Source: Congeria kusceri (Eukaryota > Mollusca > Bivalvia > Myida > Dreissenidae). From it: a stretch of DNA of 64,000 nucleotides. The stretch lies in contig CM051034.1 of NCBI GenBank assembly GCA_027627225.1, positions 5,944,858 through 6,008,857 of the forward strand, written 5' to 3'. This document shows, piece after piece, positions 56,401-64,000 of the stretch (position 1 is the first letter of the stretch; each line of letters opens with the position of its first letter). A program made the translations under genes and the position numbers. Below the pieces are notes generated by a model. It was not told the DNA's origin and ran no database searches. It saw only the letters and a list, made by a program, of their open reading frames with translations.

Positions 56401-59400
56401 CAAGCATTTTACCATGCTTGTACATTAAAGATTTGTGAACAGTGTATAAAACTTAATGCAAGCATTTTACCATGCATGTATGCAAGAGATTTGTAAACAG
56501 TGTATAAAACAGTGTGTGTGAAAGTTCATAGGAATGCATGTAAAACAGTATAATGGAGTCATGAAAAGCAGAGATAACCCCAATACAGACATCTTATCAG
56601 TGAAGTGATGAACTTAATTGCCAGTGCTGGGCTAGAACACTCGTGTACATGTTCATCATACTACATGGAAGGTGGTATACAATTATGTTGTTCTTATTTC
56701 TTGTTTGTTGTTTTTTGTTATTTTAAAAATTTTGGGCCTAGAAAACAAGTTTGAAATAAAAAAAATTCATGACAAGACTAGATACATGTTCATGGTATAT
56801 CAGAAAAAAAGTAACATATGTTGTAATTTTTCATATAAAAGACTGTTTTTATTTGTTAAAAATAAATACAAAATAATATTTTTGTTTAGTTCATGAGTCA
56901 ATTTTTCAGAAATTCTACACTGTATGATATGTATTCGATGCTCCAGATAAGAGAAGTGTTTTTTATAACAAGTCATACCTTGTTTTTTCCGTGTAATACA
57001 GCCATTACGAATATTATTATCTTACACATGTGTAAGATATTATTTTGAGCGTTTTCATTGGCTACATATTCTTTGACTGACCAATCGCATGACATTATTT
57101 TGGTGAAATGACATCGTCAACATTGAAATGACATCACGTCAGTACACAACTTTAGGATTTGTTAACATTTGTTGGTAAAATAATAAGTTGTTTTTCATTT
57201 AAAGCATGTGATAAAAAAGATCTGACACTCGTCATTTCATACCATATTTTATTAAACGAGTTCAGGAATTTGTTAGTAAGCGAGCCTTTGGTATGAAATG
57301 ACAACTCTTGTCACATCCTATATGTGTAAATACTCTTTATTTACTATTTTGAAAATATATAATAACTTACTGTGGAACTGGCCAGCATTGAAAAGCTTAA
57401 CAAAACCACAATTGGTTTCAAAACAATACAGTTTTTACTTTTTAAGTGAGCTCTGACAATGTATTGATAGAAATATAGTACAATTAAATTGAAGTGCAAA
57501 TGTCTCTTTAATATTTACATTTATGCATCTTCATGATCTTGAAATGTAACAAAATGCCTATTGTTTAGTTTGTATAGAGTACCAGTATGGTTTGCCTAAA
57601 CATTATCTACATCTATATGTATATTTATATGTATATTTATTGTAACATTTGCCATATACCTGGTAGTTCACCAAAGTCTGATCATTTTTTAATGACTAAA
57701 ATGTGAAAGATTTTTATGCCCACCTTCTTTGCTGTCAAAGGTGGTCATATTAAAATTAAACAGTCCGTCCGTCCATTGTCTGGCCCATTTCTTGAATACT
57801 ATCGAAGGTATTGACTTCAATTTTTTGTTGTTGCTATCATTGTCTCCAGCACTGAAAGAATCCCCATCATTCTGTTTTCGTTTTGACAAAAAACATTCGG
57901 TGGCATATGTCACATGATAGTGACAGTACTTGTTGATAAATTCTATTTTTATTGAAATAGTGTGTTCGTAAAAAAGGCTAACATTGTCAAGTTACTGGGA
58001 AGCAATTAATATACAAATATGGACTTTTTAGCTGTGCAATATCATGTGATGGTGCACAGCAAAATCCATATTGAACGAGGCGACAGCGGAGTTCAATATG
58101 AATTTTGCTGTGCACCATCACATGATATTGCACAGCTAAAAAGTCCATACTTGTTTTATTATAAGACTAATAGAATAAATGGCAGCTGATGTTGTTTAAG
58201 AAAAAAGAACAACACACATTTATTTGTTTCAATCATAATATCAAAACAAAAAATATATAATTCGGTACTTCCCTTGTTCTAATTGTAAAGGGAGATCACC
58301 GTTTTGGTTCACAAGTATTACCGACCCGTACTTCGGGACAAGACGTAATTAAACGAAACCAGTCTCAGCAAAACTGGCAAGTTTGTTGGGATTCCAAATA
58401 AACTATTTTTAGGTAGTGTGCAATATCATCTGATATTTGCACGATGGAAGTAAAAACTGTGCAACATCACGTATGATTTTCTTTTGAGGGTGTGTCGCTG
58501 AGCCAATCAAATAACGTTTATTTATTATTATATGGACGTTTCCACAAATGTCAATCATATTTAGATAAATCTGCAATATTATCCAATTATCGCATTCAGA
58601 GATCAAATGTTTAGCAGGTAAACATGTTTATACAAAGAGCACGTGCATAATATTTATGACATTCAAAAGATGATCAAGTGGTAATTTTTGTGATTTTCAA
58701 TGAATGGAAATTAATCCTTTAACAATAGCTGGGGAGGAGTTAAAACTTTTCGTGGCAGAACCCGGATCTGTCTATTATGTTTACACAAACATAAATGAAG
58801 AACATGTATTTCTATTCACTTCTATGCTTTGTTTAAATTTAATGGGCTAAAATAAAGATGATTTATGCAAAATAAAGGGCTGAAGAAATTTTGTTAGTTT
58901 AGACAGATGGAGCCCTGGTGCAATATTCCAGAAACATTTAAGTGTATCTTAAACTATGTTCACTGAAGTTAAAAAAATGTTATAATTTAAAAACTACATA
59001 TTAATTTTTGAATCTTTTTATTTTTATATGTACAATGTCAACACTGAACACCTCTGATTTCCAAACATCTGAAAGTCAAACCATAAATTGGGAAATTTGA
59101 GAAAAAAAAGATACTTTTTGCCATTGGGAATATGACCCAATAATGGCTAAAAAGTGGCAAAAAATACCATAACTTAAGTGTTGACTAATGGGCTTTGTGC
59201 ATATGTGCCCTGGTTCTACACATTCATGTCTGCCTCAGAATTATTCTGTGTGTTTGCAGTGTTTTTTTATGGCCAGTTTAGGGCCGAAATTCGGCCCCAT
59301 TGCCCTGCTTAAACGTTATATATTTTTCTCCTATATTTACCTTAAAATTCCCCTCAATGAAAGATGTATTTTTAAAAAAAATGAACAAAATCAGACAAAA

Positions 59401-61930
59401 ATTGACTAAGGGGAATTTTTGTAAAATATCCCAGCAGTTCTTCATGAAACCAAGTTAAAGCAGTTATTATTGGTAGCAAAACAATCAATTATTTAATGGT
59501 TTATAAAAAAAGTAGAATATAAACATGTAAATTTACTAATAATGCTTTTCCAAAAAAATCCCAGTTTGCCGTAAAATTTCCCATCTGAAAGGCCCCGCCA
59601 CCTTTCCCCCAAAGGTGAAAAAACCCCACTGGTTTGCTTGCAGGCGTGGACCAGGACTCGATACGGACCAGCTACAAGAGGCTGGCACTCAAGTGGCATC
59701 CAGACAAACACAGTGGCTCACAAGATGCCCTCACGGTTAGTTTATTACCTTGGAGCTTTTGTACCTTATATAGTTGCATTATAGTCATTATCCACCCCCA
59801 AGCACCATTTCCTTAAAACCAATAACTTTTTCCCCGAAATATACTGTAACCCTGGATTTTTGTTCTTTACTAAAATTGTTGTGATAGTTTTTCCCAAAAC
59901 TTGGGGACCTGGGCTTCACCGCCAGCCTCAGAAAAAAGCCTTTTATATAAGTTTTTTGCCTTCGTTGGTTTGTGACTTCTACCAAGGACGTTATGGTTTT
60001 GCTGGCATTTGTTTGTCTCTCAGTTTGTTAATTAGTTACAAGTAGCAACTTGATGCAGAAAGTTATGAACCTATTTGCATGTGATGCTGTAGTTTCAGAA
60101 ATAATAATTTTATCTTTTATAATCAAGGGTTCATTAAGTTATGGAGTAGAAGGATACTTTTTGTGTCGCCTGAAAAGGCGACATATAGGGGTTATCTTTG
60201 GCGGCGGCAGTAGTGGCGGTGGCATCCCCTTCAGTTTGCGCAGGCATTAACTGGAGAAGTTTTTGTGCTATTATTATGAAACTCGATGGAAGTGTTACTA
60301 GGCATAAAAGGAAGGTTAAGTTTGATTTTCGACATAATTACTCTTTATCGTACCTGAGTTATGCCCCTTGTTAAAAAAATCGTTAAAATAACGCTTACGC
60401 AGACAATAACTTAACAAGTTTTTGTTCAATCTTTGTAAAACTTTATGAAAGTGTTAGTAGGCATAAAAGGAAGGTCAAGTTCGGTTTTTGGCATAAGTGC
60501 TCATATCATACTTCCGACTCACGGAGTTCTAGTAAAAAGTAGGCGGGTGGTTTTGGGGTGCTGATATTGAATTACACTATTTCTACAGTAAAAAATAGCC
60601 GGTTATAAGGTCGAAATAGCCGGGTGATTAACCCGGCTTCTGGGTCTTAATGAAACCCCTGTATAATGAACACAAATACTTGATATTAATTTTATTATGA
60701 AACCTTTGTGTTTCAGAAATTCAAGTTGATCAGCAAAAGTTACAAGAGACTGACAACTGGTGAAAACACAGACAATATGACCATGGTATGGATCTAATTA
60801 GTGCTCTAGAGAAATATTTGAGGCGTGTCTTGGGAAACCCGGCTTAATGCATGTGCTTAGTGTCGTCCCGGAGTAGCCTGTGCTGTCAGCACCGGCTAAT
60901 CCAGGACGGTACTTTCGGCCTGCAGTGGACTTATGTTTAGAAGAGACTACCTCGAAACAGAAAATATGAAAGCGGTGTCGTCGTGGATCAGCTTGTGCAG
61001 ACTGTACAGCTTGTGCGGACTGCACACGCTGATCCGGGACGACACTTTATGCTCATGCATTAAGCCTGGTTTTCCCACGAGACGCTTCGTTTTTAATGAG
61101 AGTAGATTTACGTTTACTTTCCACAATTTGTGTGGGTACATGTACATTCTAGGTAGGATTAGTGGGGTTAAATTTACATCCAACAATACATTACGCAATG
61201 AGCAGAAGGCAAGACTATTATAATAATAAAACTACAAATAGTGTAGCAACACCATTTGAATACAATAATGTTAATAAAGTGAGAATTCTGAAAATTGTAA
61301 GATATTTATTGCTGGACATATTAACTTCACATTGAGGTAGGTAGGCCTATCAAAATATTATGTTTAGACTTATCGCTCCTTCTCCAAAATTGAGTAAATG
61401 TTATGACTAAAAATAATAAAAAACTAATAAAACAGTGCCCTCCATCTGTTATTTTTACAGCCGAACTAAGGCTGCTTCCCCCATCAAAAACAGTGTCATT
61501 TAAAGTGGTGAAATATGATATATCTAGAATGCTTTATTGAAAGAAACAGACAGTTAAAAGCATTAATATATCCTTAGAAAATGACGACAAAATTCCCTCA
61601 TTTGAAGACTGCTGGTAGTTGAAAGAGGACCCTGTAAAATAATTGAGACCTTTGATGTTTTTATAACTGCTCATAACCCTTGAATCTTATCATGAAGATG
61701 CTATAGCATGCAATGTGCAAAACTAAATGTACATAATTATACTTACCACTCTTTCCCCAAAACTTACTAACTTCAATAGTTCACAAGAGTAAAATTTAAA
61801 AAATAGGACCTTAAAACTGCTGCTAAGCCAGTAAACGTGAGATGTGAACACTGAATAATGCAATGTGCGTTGTTATTTCAGGAGAACATGTTGGCGCAAT
61901 TTGAGGAAGTATTCATGACGCGACATGTCA
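50436..61930 (+). CDS. J-domain (Hsp40) co-chaperone, N-terminal part (first four exons)
   Basis: J-domain proteins stimulate Hsp70 ATP hydrolysis through an HPD motif. Exons 50436-50484, 59644-59735, 60717-60785 and 61882-61930 join with phases 1, 0 and 0 and leave phase 1 at the end. The start is ATG at 50436 (MGLTKEEAYEFLELPHG). The J-domain runs from about residue 5 to 62: helix I KEEAYEFLEL, helix II IRTSYKRLALKWHPDKHSG with HPD at 35-37, helix III ALTKFKLISKSYKRLTTG. Then DNMTMENMLAQFEEVFMTRH begins an acidic/aromatic segment. The J-domain is at the extreme N-terminus and I see no signal peptide, so a cytosolic or nuclear protein is likely. I cannot assign a DNAJ subfamily; the rest lies right of the window. 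The first intron is 9.16 kb and full of repeats. Confidence 0.88.
51395..51535. repeat. Inverted repeat, TATTTACTTCCTTGAGGGTGAC arms
   Basis: AATATTTACTTCCTTGAGGG TGACGGTG at 51411 and its inverse CTGTCACCCTCAAGGAAGTC AATATTTA at about 51490-51517, separated by about 55 bases. Probably a fold-back element. Confidence 0.75.
53600..53935 (+). mobile_element. Dispersed repeat with GGGGCCCTTCAG box, copy 2
   Basis: AAAGGCGGTGGGGCCCTTCA GATAGGGAATATACGGCAAA at the left and TTAAGGAGGGGATTGAGGCC GAATTTTGGCCC at the right. Same family as 26325-26690 and 59265-59632. Confidence 0.7.
54467..54843. repeat. 24-bp minisatellite, about 16 copies
   Basis: Unit TGATATAATGTGCAACATTC ATTT with a 15-16 bp short form (ACATTGATGATATAATGTGC). 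Open frames on the minus strand (CCTLYQ-type peptide repeats) are artefacts. Confidence 0.95.
55474..55668. mobile_element. Fold-back MITE-like element, GGATTAGCCTGTGC family, copy 4 (right end lost)
   Basis: GAGGGGCGTGGTGGGAAAAC at the left, CGTCCCGGATTAGCCTGTGC AGTCCGCACAGGCTAATCAG in the arm, then GGCGGAAAGTGCCGTCCCGG ATTAGCCTGTGC and a break at about 55667. Confidence 0.8.
55824..55933. repeat. Perfect 36-bp inverted repeat around a 38-base loop
   Basis: Left arm TAACGCGTGATATCATCACC GGAAAGGGAGACAATT (55824-55859) is exactly reverse-complemented at 55898-55933. The loop contains another small palindrome, GCGCAAGCGC. Pairing continues imperfectly outward (GTTTTCATTGTG against CACACCGAAAAC). 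Confidence 0.95.
57700..57920. repeat. Repeat-like block with GCCCACCTTCTTTGCTGTCA
   Basis: TTATGCCCACCTTCTTTGCT GTCAAAGGTGG then CAGTCCGTCCGTCCATTGTC. The GTCCGTCCGTCC-type run and the small AAGGTGGGCA hairpin are common in bivalve interspersed repeats. Open frames on both strands are not supported. Confidence 0.45.
58019..58148. repeat. Near-perfect 58-bp hairpin with 14-base loop
   Basis: Left arm 58019-58076 and right arm 58091-58148 pair over 58 bases with one mismatch; the loop is GAGGCGACAGCGGA. The arms contain GCTGTGCAATATCATGTGAT GGTGCACAGC. A related single arm, GTGTGCAATATCATCTGATA, is at 58417-58436. Confidence 0.97.
59265..59632 (-). mobile_element. Dispersed repeat with GGGGCCCTTCAG box, copy 3, abutting a splice acceptor
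   Basis: Reverse orientation: GTTTTTTTATGGCCAGTTTA GGGCCGAAATTCGGCCCC at the left and GCCGTAAAATTTCCCATCTG AAAGGCCCCGCCACCTTTCC at the right, ending about 11 bases before the AG of J-domain exon 2. Confidence 0.75.
59644..59735 (+). CDS. J-domain gene exon 2 with the HPD motif (92 nt)
   Basis: Acceptor TTTGCTTGCAG ends at 59643, donor GTTAGT at 59736. Encodes VDQDSIRTSYKRLALKWHPD then KHSGSQDALT. KRLALKWHPDKH is the J-domain core. A dispersed repeat (59265-59632) ends about 11 bases before the acceptor. Confidence 0.92.
60161..60500 (+). mobile_element. Dispersed repeat with GTGTCGCCTGAAA end, copy 2
   Basis: TTTGTGTCGCCTGAAAAGGC GACATATAGGGG, then GGCGGCGGCAGTAGTGGCGG, ATTATGAAACTCGATGGAAG, TGTTACTAGGCATAAAAGGA and AGACAATAACTTAACAAGTT. 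Longer than copy 1 with an internal direct duplication of about 170 bases (GTTASTAGGCATAAAAGGAA twice). Confidence 0.7.
60717..60785 (+). CDS. J-domain gene exon 3 (69 nt)
   Basis: Acceptor TTGTGTTTCAG ends at 60716 and donor GTATGG begins at 60786. 23 codons: KFKLISKSYKRLTTGENTDN then MTM. KFKLISKSYKRL is helix III of a J-domain. Phase 0 on both sides. Confidence 0.85.
60819..61090. mobile_element. Fold-back MITE-like element, GGATTAGCCTGTGC family, copy 5
   Basis: TTGAGGCGTGTCTTGGGAAA CCCGGCTTAATGCATGTG at the left and ATGCATTAAGCCTGGTTTTC CCACGAGACGC at the right. It lies 35 bases after J-domain exon 3. Confidence 0.8.
61882..61930 (+). CDS. J-domain gene exon 4 (49 nt)
   Basis: Acceptor TTATTTCAG ends at 61881, donor GTAAGT at 61931. 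16 codons ENMLAQFEEVFMTRHV plus one base. Short acidic, aromatic segment after the J-domain; function unknown. Next exon is outside the window or not recognised in 61931-64000. Confidence 0.75.
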
Positions 61931-61954
61931 GTAAGTATATAGCTAGTTTAGTTA

Positions 61955-62530
61955 TGCTCCCCATCAAAGATGGTGGGGTATATTGGTTTGCTTATGTTGG
62001 TCGGTCTGTTGGTTGGTAGACCAGTTATCATTTCCGCACGCTTTAAGTTTAACAGTTTTCATCCAATCTTCACCAAACCTCATAAAAATGTTTGTGGCCA
62101 AGGTATCTTATCCAGGTTTGATTACCAGCCAAACCCAGGAGTTATGGCCCTTGAAATATATAAAATCTGCATTGTTAGCTGTTTTTGCTCTCCAACAGTT
62201 TTGATCCAATCTTCACCAATCTTGCTGAAAATGTTTGTGGCCATAACATCTCAACCAAGTTCAATAATCAGCCAAATTGCCACAGGAATTGTTGAGTTAT
62301 GACCCTTGAATGATATAAAATTGGCACTTTTAGACGTTTCCCCTGTCCAAGTTCAACAGTTTTCATCCAATCTTCACCAGACTTCAGGAAAATGTGTGTG
62401 GCCACAATATCTCAGCCAAGCTTGCTAATCGGCCAAATCGCCCCAGGAAGTACAGAGCTATGGCCCTTGATTTATCTAAAATTGGCCTTTTTAGCAGTAT
62501 ACACTCTCTATGTCTAACAGTTTTCATTCA
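61955..62530 (+). repeat. Degenerate ~130-bp repeat with CATCCAATCTTCACCA
   Basis: Four units with TTTTCATCCAATCTTCACCA, AAAATGTTTGTGGCCA and GAGTTATGGCCCTTGAA. The units resemble those inside the 1351-2752 and 4973-6254 elements but differ in detail. It starts TGCTCCCCATCAAAGATGGT GGGGTATATTGG and probably ends near 63030 (TAGAGGGGCATAACTGTTTT ACAAACAACTCTTG). Confidence 0.65.
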
Positions 62531-62818
62531 ACCCTCATCACAGGGCTTTCATTAACTTTTGAAAACTGGAATTTTGAACTTCCTGGCCTCTAATTTTGGA
62601 AGTGTTGCTCATATTTGAAAGTTTTGACAGTATTGCGCTACAGAAGTCCTGAGCGTTTCAGAAATGCATATATTAAGTATAAAATTCAAGGTTTTTAAGG
62701 CCAGTTCTTTGTCATCAAGTGCTTATATGCCAGTTTATTCAGTGAAAGATGTATACATTTAGAAAAATTTCTTAATTTTTCTTCTAACTTGTTCATCCTT
62801 ACATGATGGAACTTCTTT

Positions 62819-62910
62819 GGCTGCAATTTTGGAAGTTCTGCAACTTCCATGGCTGCAATTTTGGAAGTTCTGCAACTTCCATGGCTGCAATTTTGGAAGT
62901 TCTGCGACAA
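62819..62910. repeat. 32-bp tandem repeat, three copies
   Basis: GGCTGCAATTTTGGAAGTTC TGCAACTTCCAT at 62819, 62851 and 62883. Each unit has a GGAAGTT/AACTTCC inverted pair. It interrupts the surrounding repeat. Confidence 0.93.
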
Positions 62911-63411
62911 AAACTGGGAGTAAATAACTCCCAAACTTCCCTTAATGGAAGCCCTGTCATCAAACTTTATACTTTAGATTGCATTTAACCTAGAGGGGCA
63001 TAACTGTTTTACAAACAACTCTTGTTTCAATTTCTATAGCTTGGTTGCCGGAGTCTTATTGAGACTCTTTTGAGTCTGTTTTCTGAGGACAGAGATTTCA
63101 ATAGAATTTAAAAACCAGGAGTCAAATGGTATTTTGAGGGGTCAAAATGAAAACTTCAGGGGTTAAAATACTGAAATCACAAGATTTTTTTTCTTTGCAT
63201 ATTGGTAAATGCTCTGTTAATGACAATTTGTGATCATAAATGTTAAGAACTTTGCAAAAAACACCTTTAGTATAGGTAAAAATATTATTTTCTAGTGCTT
63301 TTGAAGTTGGAAAACGGAAAATGGAAAACAGGTGCATCACAATGATGCATGGCAGATTATTTGCTTGAGTCAAAAATTAATAAATTGAAATTTGCTTGCA
63401 TCAAAAAGCAG

Positions 63412-63545
63412 GATTCTGCATCTATTGAAATCCCTGTGAGATCAAGTAGTTGGTGTCTTTTGATGAAGATCGTTGAAACGCTGCCAGAGTAGTGACTGAA
63501 CTTGCGACCTTCCGATCGCTTTGATGAACACCAACTATATCAAAA
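63412..63545 (-). mobile_element. Diverged tRNA-derived SINE family 2 copy
   Basis: AGTTGGTGTCTTTTGATGAA GATCGTTGAAACGCTGCCAG AGTAGTGACTGAACTTGCGA CCTTCCGATCGCTTTGATGA ACACCAAC aligns with the 24842-25008 SINE head and body with many mismatches; the B box is mutated. Confidence 0.5.
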
Positions 63546-63604
63546 ATATATGAAAGGCATATTTCTACACAAATACATTCATATTTTGAACAAATGAACA
63601 TTAT

Positions 63605-63910
63605 TCATTATGCTCAATCTGGTTTTAGAAAACATCACTCATGCCATACAGCTCTTATTAAACTAATAGACACATGGCTAAAAGAAGTAGATAGTGGTAA
63701 ATTGATTGATTCGTTGCTTTTAGACCAACAAAAGACCTCGTAGACCATGACATTTTACTCAGAAAATTAAAACTGTATCACTTTTCACAACGTTCAATTA
63801 AACTTTTCAATTCCTAATTAACTGACCGAAAACAAGTTGTTAAAATTGGGAACATACAATCTGAAATGCTATCGATCAAATCTGGTGTTCCACAGGGGTC
63901 AATCACACCA
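63605..63910 (+). pseudogene. Dead non-LTR retrotransposon fragment (reverse transcriptase)
   Basis: Translated in one or two frames it shows HYAQSGFRKHHSCHTALIKL, a VDHDILLRKLKLYHF segment, then IKSGVPQGS. GFRKxHSTxxAL, VDHxxLLxKL and SGVPQGS are hallmarks of the finger and palm region of Jockey/CR1-type reverse transcriptases. There is a stop and frame change after QQKTS (63742) and a stop in the FNS-LTDRKQ segment, and the catalytic FADD box is not reached. A tRNA-derived SINE follows at 63943. Not functional. Confidence 0.85.
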
Positions 63911-63942
63911 CTGCCATCTTCAAAGTATCAGACAAAGTTAAG

Positions 63943-64000
63943 GTCGCGGTGGCGTAGTGGATATGGTGTCCGCCTAGCGATCGGGAGGTCCCGGGTTCGA
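63943..64000 (+). mobile_element. tRNA-derived SINE, family 2, 5' head (cut by window end)
   Basis: GGTCGCGGTGGCGTAGTGGA then TATGGTGTCCGCCTAGCGAT CGGGAGGTCCCGGGTTCGA. TGGCGTAGTGG fits an RNA polymerase III A box and GGTTCGA starts a B box. The same sequence in reverse is at 24950-25008. It is inserted in or directly after the dead reverse transcriptase. Confidence 0.88.

Larger units (their letters stand above)
50485..59643 (+). other. First intron of the J-domain gene (9.16 kb)
   Basis: GT at 50485 and AG at 59642-59643. No further exon is recognised in it. It holds several hairpins and repeats listed separately. 52000-53500 and 56060-57650 are AT-rich with nothing else recognised, except two-copy direct repeats at 52817-52905 (ATTAAGGAACATTCTAGTAT) and 56393-56515 (AAACTTAATGCAAGCATTTT). 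Confidence 0.7.

Overview
This window looks like nuclear DNA from a bivalve mollusc, most likely a heterodont such as a dreissenid. The reasons are AT-rich sequence, short exons with GT-AG introns, and very dense non-coding repeats, including several short families I recognise as typical of bivalve genomes (for example one opening GCTCACCTGAGCACGAAGTG and a fold-back family with GGATTAGCCTGTGC arms). The species assignment is inference. Four real genes can be read by joining exons with matching splice phases; none is complete as read, except possibly the cytokine-like gene.

(1) 819-6734, plus strand: the last four coding exons of NOP14, a nucleolar protein of small-subunit ribosome biogenesis. 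(2) 17278-13243, minus strand: a four-exon gene for a small secreted-looking helical protein of about 202 residues. Its exon layout, phases and predicted A-B-C-D helices resemble IL-6/LIF/CNTF-type cytokines, and it is the most interesting candidate here. (3) 37522-32361, minus strand: the C-terminal half of AUP1 (end of the acyltransferase-like region, CUE domain, C-terminal helix). It carries two lesions: a GT-to-AT change at one donor and an apparent one-base deletion in the CUE exon. (4) 50436-61930 and beyond, plus strand: the start of a J-domain (Hsp40) co-chaperone gene, with a housekeeping-type promoter and a 9.2 kb first intron.

The rest is intron and intergenic DNA made largely of repeats: fold-back/MITE-like elements, tRNA-derived SINEs, a dead non-LTR reverse transcriptase fragment at the right edge, about fifteen minisatellites and a complex GC-rich palindromic array at 47.2-48.3 kb. 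Two minisatellites were seeded by splice sites: the 33-bp array at 36.3-37.4 kb is built from the end of an AUP1 exon plus its 5' splice site, and a 57-bp array at 1.16-1.34 kb carries the 3' splice site and first bases of a NOP14 exon.

The genes do not form an operon or a pathway. NOP14, AUP1 and the J-protein are ordinary cellular genes; the cytokine-like gene stands alone between repeats. I see no rRNA, canonical tRNA or CRISPR.
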